Below are positions 1 through 6,223 of a stretch of 39,836 bases of DNA, one piece after another. This DNA is from Methanolobus sp. UBA32 (GTDB taxonomy: Archaea; Halobacteriota; Methanosarcinia; Methanosarcinales; Methanosarcinaceae). Positions within the stretch are counted from its first letter, which is position 1; each line of letters starts with the position of its first letter. The DNA lies in contig DAZF01000036.1 in NCBI GenBank assembly GCA_002507205.1, positions 1 through 39,836 of the forward strand, read 5' to 3'. Made by a program: the position numbers and the translations under genes. A model generated the notes under the pieces. It ran no database searches. It saw nothing but the letters and a program-made list of their open reading frames with translations, and was not told the origin of the DNA.

Positions 1-1
1 T

Positions 2-70
2 TTCCTGAACATGTACCAGATTAAGGGCAATGAGCATTTCGTGAAAGGTGGATTACATCCGGATTTGTGA
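2..70 (+). CDS. Possible 3' end of a gene cut by the window edge
   Basis: A frame open from base 2 gives 22 codons and ends in TGA at 68-70. It may be the tail of a gene that begins left of the window. It is too short to recognise, and a chance open frame of this size is quite possible. It converges with the toxin gene on the other strand. Confidence 0.25.
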   Translation, partial: FLNMYQIKGNEHFVKGGLHPDL

Positions 71-92
71 CCATTTCCCAGAAAATATTCAG

Positions 93-356
93 TTAATAAA
101 TCACATCGTGGTGATCATAGTCAAGTATTCTGATTGCTTGGTTACCCACGTCGATTTCATAGATCAGTACAAACGAAGAGTCAATATGTACTCTTCTTGC
201 ACCATGCAAATCGCCACGTAACGGTTTAAAATGATATGGGTTCTGGAGGATTTGTTGAATCTTTTTGCCGATGATGCTCATCTGTTTAGGATTCTTTTTA
301 GCGAGCTTCATAAACTTTTTATCGGCAATCTCCGATACAACGACATCATACTCCAT
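93..356 (-). CDS. RelE/YafQ-type toxin of a type II toxin-antitoxin system
   Basis: This 87-residue protein has the size and layout of RelE-superfamily mRNA-cleaving toxins. A basic N-terminal helical part (residues about 10-40, rich in Lys) is followed by the strand series RRVHIDSSFVLIYEID and a C-terminal strand ending in DYDHHDVIY, where family members keep catalytic basic or His residues. The ATG lies 5 bases after the antitoxin stop, so the pair is co-transcribed, antitoxin first. By family knowledge it would cleave mRNA when freed from the antitoxin. It may stabilise the neighbouring provirus, but ownership by virus or host cannot be decided. A ParE-like gyrase poison is the main alternative. 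Confidence 0.85.
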   Translation of the reverse strand: MEYDVVVSEIADKKFMKLAKKNPKQMSIIGKKIQQILQNPYHFKPLRGDLHGARRVHIDSSFVLIYEIDVGNQAIRILDYDHHDVIY

Positions 357-361
357 TATTT

Positions 362-580
362 TTACCCATATCTTTCAGAAAAATCATTCACACTGACAAA
401 TTTTCCTTTTCGGATTTCGTTGAGCTTTTCCAGGTATTCCTGCTTCGCTTTTGGTTCCTGGGATACTATACTCTCCATGAACATCTGTATCTGTTTGCTC
501 ATGCTCATTCCATGGGATTTACACATGGCAGAGAATTCATTATATGTCTCTTCATCCACATTAAACGTCTTTAATACCAT
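362..580 (-). CDS. RelB/RHH-type antitoxin
   Basis: This 72-residue protein precedes the RelE-type toxin. Its first about 45 residues suit a ribbon-helix-helix DNA-binding fold (a short strand containing LKTFNVDEE, then two helices). The charged C-terminal part (residues about 45-70) would wrap the toxin. I start it at the ATG at 580 because an AGGGGTGA ribosome-binding site sits about 7 bases upstream. A GTG at 589 is in frame but overlaps that site. The upstream DNA is AT-rich and includes ATTAATTAAT. By family knowledge the antitoxin represses its own promoter, alone and with the toxin. Confidence 0.75.
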   Translation of the reverse strand: MVLKTFNVDEETYNEFSAMCKSHGMSMSKQIQMFMESIVSQEPKAKQEYLEKLNEIRKGKFVSVNDFSERYG

Positions 581-814
581 TGATTTCACCCCTATTAATT
601 AATGTTTAATAAATCTATTTAACATTATTTAATCATTTCTCTTCCTTGCGCATTCACGGCAAGCCCTCCACACCCGCCCAGCCCCCAATCCCGTAACACT
701 AGCAAGACTGAGAGCGGAGGAGGGCCGTCAAGATCTGCCCTCCGGGAGCGGAAGTCTGCGCAGGACTGCAAGTCCTGCCACATATCGTTAGATGTTGCAT
801 TAATCTCAAACCCA

Positions 815-851
815 GCGTGAATGTGACTTGCGAAGCCAGTCGCATTGACGC
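815..851 (+). other. Long hairpin with GCGAAGC tip
   Basis: The arms GCGTGAATGTGACTTGC and GCCAGTCGCATTGACGC close on a GAA triloop at 832-834. Mismatches are G819/G847 and T829/C837, and T824/G842 is a wobble. The tip GCGAAGC is a DNA minihairpin known for unusual heat and nuclease resistance. On the opposite strand the loop would be TTC, so the structure is polar and favours the plus strand. Confidence 0.65.
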
Positions 852-866
852 ACCAGCCTTTTTGTA

Positions 867-893
867 GTGTCGTGTTGCGAAGCAATACGGCAC
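867..893 (+). other. 12-bp hairpin with GCGAAGC tip
   Basis: GTGTCGTGTTGC pairs with GCAATACGGCAC around a GAA triloop at 879-881, with two G-T wobbles and no mismatch. It is the second copy of the GCGAAGC tip in 50 bases, with different arm sequences. This suggests selection for the structure rather than simple duplication. Confidence 0.65.
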
Positions 894-1118
894 GGTCACT
901 AATCCGGAGCACCGTTTCCCTGGTTAACTGGCTGACGTGCCGACCAGGCCGGCAGCCCACCCGCCAACCTCCGGCCTCTAGCCTATTAGTAGATAGTACC
1001 TCTGTGTGCACGGTTTTGGTGCACAATGTCTCTTGATATCGACTTTTCGTTCTTATATTTCTTTTCAATGTTAAGCAAACTATATATACGCCTTTGTTTT
1101 GGTAGCTATGCCTATTAC

Positions 1119-1290
1119 CTTAATTAAGGCTTAATTGCAGCATGGTGTTTTTGAAATTAATCAGCATGTTCAAAGACACTTTTTTTTATACTTAATTAAG
1201 GCTTATCCGATACAACACGTTTTTAAAAATTATATGCATCAATTGACATGTATTTTTTTATACTTAATTAAGAAAATATACTTAATTAAG
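1119..1290. repeat. Four CTTAATTAAG palindromes, three in 72-bp register
   Basis: The 10-bp palindrome CTTAATTAAG occurs at 1119-1128, 1191-1200, 1263-1272 and 1281-1290. The first three are exactly 72 bp apart and the last follows at 18 bp. Between copies, the 72-bp units 1119-1190 and 1191-1262 share their first 15 bases and a run of T ending in ATA, but the middle has diverged. The array lies directly upstream of the structural operon and overlaps its likely promoter. It could be an operator for a viral regulator or iterons for replication. Confidence 0.7.
1273..1280 (+). promoter_or_regulatory. Likely TATA box of the viral structural operon
   Basis: AAAATATA lies between the last two CTTAATTAAG palindromes, about 55 bases before the ATG at 1334. 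This places transcription start near 1303-1308. The surroundings are so AT-rich that other boxes are possible. Confidence 0.35.
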
Positions 1291-1333
1291 AAAATTACAA
1301 TGTTATTTATAGCAAAAATGTTTACTTACTTGT

Positions 1334-2926
1334 ATGAGGGCCATCGAGTCATTTACCAACCACCCACTCTTTTTAACGATCCTGTTGGTCCTCGTCCTTC
1401 TTACTCCGTCTGTTGCGGCTGAATCTGTTGAGCGTGTTGTTAATGGTGAGTTCAATAGTGCTGGTCAGTGGAATACTCCGACCGACTGGACTATGCATTT
1501 TGTAGACTGGGGTATGTATGAGGCTGAAAGTTCAGTTTCTTTTTATCCATATGAAGGTCGTATTAATTTTTTTCAAACCTTGATTATGTCAGGAAAGGGA
1601 GAATTAGGACATTATCAGTATGTTGATCTGACGGATGTCAATGAGTTAACTTACATATACGCTACTACGTGGGTTAGTTCTGCTAACAATTGTGGATACC
1701 TTACTTTAAATGATGTAGTTGTCAGGCAATATACTTCTGAAACTAACGCTTGGGTTTCTGAAACCATAGATGTGTCAGGTTATACAGGAAGTACAAAAGT
1801 TCACTTTTATGTTTATGATAGTGTCGATGCCGGCGCTTGTCTAATGGTTGATGATGTATCCGCCATGACTGTTGAAGCGGTCAATTATAACTCGACTTCT
1901 ACCGGGTCGATCGATCTTAACATTGATAGCAGTCTGTTTACCGGTGAGCCTATTTCTTTTGATGTCGATGTCACCCATGAAGAAAACACGGAATATCTTT
2001 ACCATAACTATTATATTGATAATGGGGTTGATTCCTGGACAATTGCAGATGATGAGAGCATCTACGATTATATGTTCTCCGTCCTTCCTTCCGTGTCCGG
2101 TGAGGTCCATGTGGAACTCTATGAGACATACGCTTATTATCTGCCTGCTGAAGGTTACAGCGTTGTAGAAAACAATCTTCTTGATGAGATCTATGTCAAT
2201 GTTGTAGATAGGCCATCGAGTACAAAGAGTGAGATATGGACGGTTGGGGATCTGTTTGCAAACACATCCATTGACTTTTACTATGATATAGAGGATTATG
2301 ACCTTACAACTTATGATTATTATGTAAGTGTAGTACCATCGTCACTGGATTATTCATCTTTCAGAGGGGAAGTATTCAGGCGCTCCGATACATTCACCCG
2401 TGAACTTTTGCCAGGTACGTATATCGCACGTCTGGAGCGGGAATATGAAGGCCAGTACAGGTTATTGGATTCCTATCTGTTCACTGTTTCCGATAGTGAG
2501 GATGACATAGAAGAGGACATTATAGTTTCTTCATCTATTCCAGACACTAACAACGATATGCCGGATCTTACCGATGACGGCGAATATGTACCGCCTGAGC
2601 TGATGCCCGGTGACGGCAATCTGACTATCAACCAGTCGTTGTTTTCCGGATATTATGAAGGGGTCGGCGGTGCCTTCAATGGTCTTAACACTGTTACAGG
2701 TTCGTTCATCTATAGGACCATGGCCCCTATCAGGCTGATGTCGGGAACCGTTGTATCTGTTGCATCTGTTGGTACTACCTCCATGAATCAGGCGGCTTCC
2801 CTGTTTGCTCCTGCAGGTGTTGTCCTCTCGGCGTTATTGTCGTCCATTCCTGCCGCCTACAAGAACTTAATAACTCTTGTCTTGTTCATGTCTGTGGTCA
2901 TGCTGTTAATGACAAGGAGCGGTTAA
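1334..2926 (+). CDS. Large secreted, C-terminally anchored virion protein, pIII-like adsorption protein candidate
   Basis: This 530-residue protein opens with a signal peptide (hydrophobic run about residues 11-27, cleavage likely after SVAA). Residues about 32-185 read like a jelly-roll carbohydrate-binding module, starting with VVNGEFNSAGQWNTPTDWT. Several acidic, Tyr-rich beta domains follow. The C-terminus has a Gly/Ser/Ala-rich hydrophobic stretch (about 460-505) and a final membrane span ending in MTRSG. Filamentous-phage pIII likewise has a signal peptide, N-terminal receptor-binding domains and a C-terminal anchor, and its gene also sits among small membrane-protein genes upstream of gene I. 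The adsorption role is inferred from layout, not from similarity. The host target might be the archaeal S-layer or its glycans. Confidence 0.6.
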   Translation: MRAIESFTNHPLFLTILLVLVLLTPSVAAESVERVVNGEFNSAGQWNTPTDWTMHFVDWGMYEAESSVSFYPYEGRINFFQTLIMSGKGELGHYQYVDLTDVNELTYIYATTWVSSANNCGYLTLNDVVVRQYTSETNAWVSETIDVSGYTGSTKVHFYVYDSVDAGACLMVDDVSAMTVEAVNYNSTSTGSIDLNIDSSLFTGEPISFDVDVTHEENTEYLYHNYYIDNGVDSWTIADDESIYDYMFSVLPSVSGEVHVELYETYAYYLPAEGYSVVENNLLDEIYVNVVDRPSSTKSEIWTVGDLFANTSIDFYYDIEDYDLTTYDYYVSVVPSSLDYSSFRGEVFRRSDTFTRELLPGTYIARLEREYEGQYRLLDSYLFTVSDSEDDIEEDIIVSSSIPDTNNDMPDLTDDGEYVPPELMPGDGNLTINQSLFSGYYEGVGGAFNGLNTVTGSFIYRTMAPIRLMSGTVVSVASVGTTSMNQAASLFAPAGVVLSALLSSIPAAYKNLITLVLFMSVVMLLMTRSG

Positions 2927-2928
2927 TA

Positions 2929-3246
2929 ATGGCGCTTCTGGACTTTGTGACCTTGTTAGATGGATTAGCTCAAATGCTGTCATCCTTGCTTGATGCGATT
3001 TTGTACCCTTTTCAGTTGTTCTATCTCTGGATAAAAGGAATTGTATCTCAAATACTGGATCCATTCTTTGTATTCTTTGATAGCGTGTATGCTCTGTTTA
3101 GTTCTGTTTATGATTTCTTCTCATCCATTCTCTCATATTTCCCTGTTGAATGGGTCGTATTGATACTGTCCGCATTTACCATATTTGCCGGGCTGTGGCT
3201 GTATTCCTACCTGAAGGATGTTGAAATATTCGGGTTTAAGATCTAG
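2929..3246 (+). CDS. Small hydrophobic protein, pVI-like candidate
   Basis: This 105-residue protein is almost entirely hydrophobic, with two or three spans or amphipathic helices (about 18-40, 42-70 and 74-93) and a short tail ending in GFKI. It begins 2 bases after the previous stop and has an AAGGAGCGG ribosome-binding site inside the end of that gene. Phage pVI (112 residues, very hydrophobic, encoded right after gene III) is the positional and size match. No sequence similarity is claimed. Confidence 0.6.
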   Translation: MALLDFVTLLDGLAQMLSSLLDAILYPFQLFYLWIKGIVSQILDPFFVFFDSVYALFSSVYDFFSSILSYFPVEWVVLILSAFTIFAGLWLYSYLKDVEIFGFKI

Positions 3247-3254
3247 GTGGACTG

Positions 3255-3632
3255 ATGGGCGATTTCATAGAAATAATGCAGTTTATCGGCTCTGTCGTTG
3301 TTCTGATATTTGACATATTATCAGATGTCAATTTCGGGGAGTTCTCCTTGCTTCAGATATTCCTTTCAATCCTTCTATTGCGTGTTGTGATCTGGTTTAT
3401 TGCCCGTATTCTTGGAATTAACATAGATACTTCCCTGGAGTCTTCGGCTGAGTCCTTCCGTGCCGGCCTGGGTTCTCGTTACGGTTCCGTTTCTAAAAAA
3501 TACAGTAATTACAGGCATAAGAACAAGATGAGGCTTTCCTGGAAATATACCAACAACAACAACGTTAATAAAAATACGATAAAGTTTAAAGATTATTTCG
3601 ATCTGCACAATAATAACAGAGGTGGGCGTTAA
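3255..3632 (+). CDS. Membrane protein with a basic, Asn-rich tail
   Basis: This 125-residue protein has two hydrophobic segments (about residues 7-25 and 32-53). They are followed by a hydrophilic, strongly basic C-terminal half with a run of asparagines and a final NNNRGGR. The start at 3255 has a GGTGG ribosome-binding site. The gene follows the previous stop by 8 bases and its TAA overlaps the next ATG by one base. A membrane protein with a cytoplasmic basic tail inside this operon could contact DNA or act in assembly. I do not recognise a family. Confidence 0.55.
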   Translation: MGDFIEIMQFIGSVVVLIFDILSDVNFGEFSLLQIFLSILLLRVVIWFIARILGINIDTSLESSAESFRAGLGSRYGSVSKKYSNYRHKNKMRLSWKYTNNNNVNKNTIKFKDYFDLHNNNRGGR

Positions 3633-3805
3633 TGGCAGGCCTTAATTTCAGTTTATATAATGTTTCTTCGCCTGCCCCGGTTGTAGAGGTTAATTCAGAG
3701 CTTGCAATAGTTCTGCTTCTTACTATTGCATTCTGCCAGGTCATGCAGCTTATGATAACTCTCTATTTCCTGTCATTTACAAAGAAACTCGGCGGTGAAT
3801 CATGA
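3632..3805 (+). CDS. 57-residue single-span peptide, minor or alternative coat candidate
   Basis: This small gene begins in a TAATG overlap with the previous gene and ends in an ATGA overlap with the next, so translation is probably coupled. The protein starts MAGLNFSLYNVSSPAP. It has an extracellular-type N-terminus of about 23 residues, one membrane span (about 24-50) and a short tail FTKKLGGES. Inovirus coat subunits are short peptides with one central span and a basic C-terminus, which fits. Three such genes in a row suggest a major coat protein plus end-cap proteins like pVII and pIX. Confidence 0.6.
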   Translation: MAGLNFSLYNVSSPAPVVEVNSELAIVLLLTIAFCQVMQLMITLYFLSFTKKLGGES

Positions 3806-3972
3806 ACTCAATGTATGACATCCTAACTTCAATTGTAGGAGTCCCGGCTAACGATTATCAAAGCTTGATATTGTACATGGTCGCAGGTTGTGTGTCTGTG
3901 CTTGTGGTGTACTTTGTCATAGCGTTATTCAGGCTTACAGGTGGCTTAATTGGCACCGTAGGAAGAAGATAA
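3802..3972 (+). CDS. 56-residue single-span peptide, minor coat candidate
   Basis: It starts at 3802 in an ATGA overlap with the preceding gene. Residues about 22-44 form one span (ILYMVAGCVSVLVVYFVIAL), followed by FRLTGG and a basic end GRR. The N-terminal 21 residues are polar. The stop at 3970-3972 directly precedes the strong ribosome-binding site of the next gene. It belongs to the trio of coat-like peptides, and its exact role cannot be told from sequence. Confidence 0.6.
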   Translation: MNSMYDILTSIVGVPANDYQSLILYMVAGCVSVLVVYFVIALFRLTGGLIGTVGRR

Positions 3973-3973
3973 A

Positions 3974-3982
3974 AGGAGGTGA
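3974..3982 (+). promoter_or_regulatory. Full-length Shine-Dalgarno site of the likely major coat gene
   Basis: AGGAGGTGA, nine bases before the ATG at 3992, is complementary to the whole anti-SD end of archaeal 16S rRNA. It is the strongest site in the operon and implies that the next protein is made in the largest amount. Confidence 0.75.
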
Positions 3983-3991
3983 AAAACAAAC

Positions 3992-4162
3992 ATGGCTGAT
4001 CTAACAGGTTTTCTCTTAAACATTTCTGAGATAATGACCGCTACTGCGGGATGGGTTACGGATATAATGGGTATCTTTATGGAGCCTCCGCTTGTGGTCT
4101 TTGTCGGTCTGGGAATATTCGGAACAATTGCTTACCTGGTCAAAGGTATGCTCCACAGATAA
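3992..4162 (+). CDS. Likely major coat protein (pVIII-like)
   Basis: This 56-residue protein starts MADLTGFLLNISEIM. It has an amphipathic N-terminal half (residues 1-32 with D3, E13, D24 and E31), one span (about 34-51, containing a GLGIFG Gly zipper) and a basic end KGMLHR. This is the charge and hydrophobicity plan of inovirus major coat subunits. The perfect ribosome-binding site and the hairpin just after the gene (4187-4205) mirror the strong expression and central terminator of gene VIII in filamentous phages. No cleavable signal peptide is apparent, so the mature form may be full length, as in some coat proteins inserted without a leader. Confidence 0.65.
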   Translation: MADLTGFLLNISEIMTATAGWVTDIMGIFMEPPLVVFVGLGIFGTIAYLVKGMLHR

Positions 4163-4186
4163 GCAATTGAGTTGTGTTGTGTGCAA

Positions 4187-4205
4187 GGTTGGAGCATATC
4201 CAACC
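4187..4205 (+). terminator. Hairpin between the coat and Zot genes
   Basis: GGTTGGA and TCCAACC pair perfectly around GCATA, followed by CTTCCCTTTAA. The placement resembles the central terminator after gene VIII of filamentous phages, which lets coat mRNA exceed morphogenesis mRNA. The T-tract is weak, so it may attenuate transcription or protect the upstream mRNA end rather than terminate fully. Confidence 0.5.
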
Positions 4206-4226
4206 CTTCCCTTTAATCTATGAATC

Positions 4227-4868
4227 ATGAGTATTAAAATACTATGGGGTGTTCCCGGGGCGGGTAAAACGAATTATGCGGTCCGCAAGGTGCTGAAAAC
4301 CCTTAAGAATGGGTCAAAAAGGCATGTATTCACTAATTTCCCGGTTCATGATAAGAAGCTCGGATACACTAAGGTTTGGAAGCCTGAGCTTGCCTGTCAG
4401 CTTGTCACAGATTCCCTTATTGTCGTTGATGAGGCTTACAGGGACTTTAACAGCCGTGATTATTCTAAATTCCAGGATTCCACGCATACCTTTTTTGCAA
4501 CTAACAGACATCTGAACAACGATATTCTGATAATAGCCCATAATCCGGCCAGAATAGATAAAGTGATCCGGGAGATCACAGAGGAATTTATTCTTATGCA
4601 CTGTCATAAGATCCCATTCACTAAGATCGTTATCTGGTTCAGTGCTGATGTCTTCCTCGATGAGGTCGCTCTTTCCCAGCGATACACCGCTAAACATGCC
4701 ATCTACTGCATAGAGCGTTATTTGTTCAGTAAGCGTGTAGGCCGTGCCTATGATACTCATTTTTTCAGGGACAAGGACCTCATAGAACCCGAGTTCGAAG
4801 ACTGGGGCCAGGTCCTCAATAAAATAGATGAGGTTAATGAGGTCGATGAGGAGGATCTATTATGCTGA
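4227..4868 (+). CDS. Zot/pI-type filamentous virus assembly ATPase
   Basis: This 213-residue protein has a Walker A motif GVPGAGKT at residues 8-15. A Walker B LIVVDEAYRDF lies near residues 67-77, and the segment FFATNRHLNNDILIIAHNPARID follows near 90-112, as in zonula occludens toxin (Zot)/gene I proteins. These ATPases drive extrusion of inovirus particles at the membrane. pI of M13 is longer (348 residues) and carries its own membrane span. Here the protein ends soon after the ATPase domain in an acidic tail NEVDEEDLLC without a convincing span, and the next gene supplies a small membrane protein overlapping it by 7 bases. The gene is the hallmark that identifies the element. Confidence 0.9.
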   Translation: MSIKILWGVPGAGKTNYAVRKVLKTLKNGSKRHVFTNFPVHDKKLGYTKVWKPELACQLVTDSLIVVDEAYRDFNSRDYSKFQDSTHTFFATNRHLNNDILIIAHNPARIDKVIREITEEFILMHCHKIPFTKIVIWFSADVFLDEVALSQRYTAKHAIYCIERYLFSKRVGRAYDTHFFRDKDLIEPEFEDWGQVLNKIDEVNEVDEEDLLC

Positions 4869-5101
4869 ATGTGTCCACTACCGACATAATCCTTTTTCAG
4901 AATCAGTTATACGTTTCAGATAGCTTCATGGCTCAATATGTCCAGGCACTTCTAACAGTTGCCATAATATGCTCTATCGGCGGCTTTGGAACTGCCCTTA
5001 TCGTCCATGATGCACTCGTTCCCTATCTGAGATCACGTGTATTGCTCGATGAACTTGATAAGGGGGTGATGACATCGGATGGCGACAAATTGCAGGCCTG
5101 A
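4862..5101 (+). CDS. Single-span membrane protein overlapping the Zot gene
   Basis: This 79-residue protein has one clear span (about residues 26-49, VQALLTVAIICSIGGFGTALIV) and a charged C-terminal part. The ATG at 4862 overlaps the last codons of the Zot-type gene and follows a GAGGAGG ribosome-binding site about 9 bases upstream. I infer that it is the membrane anchor and extracytoplasmic part that pI proteins normally carry as one chain, so the assembly machine would be split in two. It could instead be another small virion protein. Confidence 0.6.
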   Translation: MLNVSTTDIILFQNQLYVSDSFMAQYVQALLTVAIICSIGGFGTALIVHDALVPYLRSRVLLDELDKGVMTSDGDKLQA

Positions 5102-5202
5102 CAAAGAAGAAACGCAGGAAAAATAACCGGCAATGGACCAGATTCAGAAGCCGGGAGAAAAATAAAGGTGGTGGTGCAGGCAGAAGACTTCGATTATACT
5201 AA
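5074..5202 (+). other. Strongly basic open frame without a standard start
   Basis: In the frame one base behind the 79-residue protein, codons from 5062 to the TAA at 5200-5202 encode a peptide rich in Lys and Arg (TKKKRRKNNRQW, then RSREKNKGGGAGRR). No ATG, GTG or TTG opens it. ATC at 5074 sits behind AGGGGGTGATG, which could act as a ribosome-binding site. A -1 frameshift near the G-run at 5062-5066 would fuse the basic tail to the membrane protein. It may encode a DNA-binding peptide, or it may be chance. Confidence 0.3.
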
Positions 5203-5213
5203 TCATCACTTAC

Positions 5214-5228
5214 CTTTTTATTTTTAAA
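5214..5228 (+). terminator. Oligo-T terminator after the structural operon
   Basis: Two runs of five T (5215-5219 and 5221-5225) follow the last open frame. T-runs without a hairpin are sufficient for archaeal RNA polymerase release. Confidence 0.5.
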
Positions 5229-5251
5229 TTGTGTGCAAATGTTAAAAGAAA

Positions 5252-5260
5252 TTTAAATAA
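5252..5260 (+). promoter_or_regulatory. TATA box of the integrase gene
   Basis: TTTAAATAA ends about 25 bases before the ATG at 5285, so the transcript would begin at or next to that ATG. This argues for a leaderless mRNA and against the TTG at 5270. Confidence 0.6.
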
Positions 5261-5284
5261 TATGTATGATTGTATACTAATCGA

Positions 5285-6223
5285 ATGAATAATATTATAA
5301 TTGAATTTGCAGATGATTGCAGGACCAGGGGGTACTCACAAAGAACTGTTGAATCATATACAGGTCATGTCAAATACTTCATGGAAAGGCATACTTTAAG
5401 ATCCCAGGTAGGTGTAGATGAACTTCAAATCTTTTTAATACACCTCAGAGATGAACGAAAACTGACACTTGCTACCATAAATGCATACTTTGCAAGCCTT
5501 AGCACTTTTTTTGATTATCTGGAATTTGAAGGCATCCTGCAAAAACATGATATTGCAAGATTCCGCAAACGCTATCTTCGCCACTACAAAAAGAATCATA
5601 CCCCGGAGAAGAAGCAGCTAATAAGCATACAACAGATGAAAGACTTCATCGGATCTATTAAGCCCCTTGAACATCAGACCTTAATCATCTTCCTGGCAAA
5701 GACCGGAATAAGAAGAAGGGAACTGACAACCCTTGATAGAAGTGATATATCAATGCAGAATAACACGGTCCTGCTAAAACCAACCGGCAAAAGGTCAAAC
5801 CGCCTTATCTATTTTGATGATGAATGCAAAGCCTTCCTGGAAGAATACCTCAAAACCCGGACAGATGATAATGAAGCCCTTTTCCTGTCCTCCGCAGGCT
5901 CCAGAATAACACGAAGCACGGTCTACAGGATAGTAACGGATTATGCTCAAAAGTTCGGTATACACGATCCTAAAGGCCATGTTCACGAAAAGTTTACGCC
6001 TCATTGCTGCCGTGTCTGGTACACCACCCACCTTAGAAGATCCGGCATGTCAAAGGACTTCATCAAGGAACTCCGAGGAGACACCAGAGGCGAAGCAATA
6101 GACATCTACGACCAGATAGGAGCAGATGAACTAAAAGTTGCCTACATGAAGCATATCCCGCAGTTGGAAGTTAAGCCACAGTTAAGCCAGACGAACCATA
6201 ATCAAGTCATACAAGACAAGTAA
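5285..6223 (+). CDS. Tyrosine recombinase (Xer/phage integrase family)
   Basis: This protein of 312 residues has a SAM-like N-terminal DNA-binding domain (about 1-85, with YSQRTVESYTGHVKYF) and a catalytic domain from about 115. It shows the box I arginine in TGIRRRELTTL, the beta-hairpin lysine region KPTGKRSNRLIYF, the HxxR motif in HCCRVWYTTHLRRSG, and the nucleophile tyrosine in AIDIYDQIG. The usual LGH before the tyrosine is replaced by LRGD, a variant I associate with archaeal integrases. I use ATG 5285 because of the TATA box at 5252-5260. The gene has its own promoter, lies at the right end of the provirus and points toward tRNA-Asp, so it most likely integrates and excises the element. 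Confidence 0.88.
   Translation: MNNIIIEFADDCRTRGYSQRTVESYTGHVKYFMERHTLRSQVGVDELQIFLIHLRDERKLTLATINAYFASLSTFFDYLEFEGILQKHDIARFRKRYLRHYKKNHTPEKKQLISIQQMKDFIGSIKPLEHQTLIIFLAKTGIRRRELTTLDRSDISMQNNTVLLKPTGKRSNRLIYFDDECKAFLEEYLKTRTDDNEALFLSSAGSRITRSTVYRIVTDYAQKFGIHDPKGHVHEKFTPHCCRVWYTTHLRRSGMSKDFIKELRGDTRGEAIDIYDQIGADELKVAYMKHIPQLEVKPQLSQTNHNQVIQDK

Larger units (their letters stand above)
650..1030 (+). other. GC-rich, hairpin-dense block: candidate single-strand DNA origin/packaging region or structured RNA
   Basis: About 380 bases at roughly 65% G+C (39 of 60 in each of two lines counted) sit between flanks that fall as low as 15%. Stems on the plus strand are: 719-725/737-743; 760-767/771-778 (8 bp, GCA loop); 815-831/835-851 (17 positions, two mismatches, one wobble, GAA loop); 867-878/882-893 (12 bp with two wobbles, GAA loop); 904-909/969-974; 919-924/943-948; and 1005-1011/1019-1025. 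Two hairpin tips read GCGAAGC (830-836 and 877-883). A minus-strand frame stays open across the block but looks accidental. Its place just before the filamentous-virus structural operon matches the intergenic origin and packaging region of inoviruses. A large noncoding RNA is the alternative. Confidence 0.6.

Noticed and set aside
650..1030. RNase P RNA, SRP RNA or group II intron remnant
   Set aside because: Looked for the conserved GAGGAAAGUCC-type and ACAGA elements of RNase P, the SRP helix 8 motif and a domain V hairpin on both strands; none fitted well.
625..1068. 147-codon minus-strand frame across the GC-rich block
   Set aside because: The frame coincides with perfect hairpins and another frame is also open on the same strand. 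The composition is unlike neighbouring proteins and no ribosome-binding site or family was seen.
5270..5284. TTG start adding five residues to the integrase
   Set aside because: The TATA box at 5252-5260 places the transcript start after or on this codon; ATG 5285 fits better.
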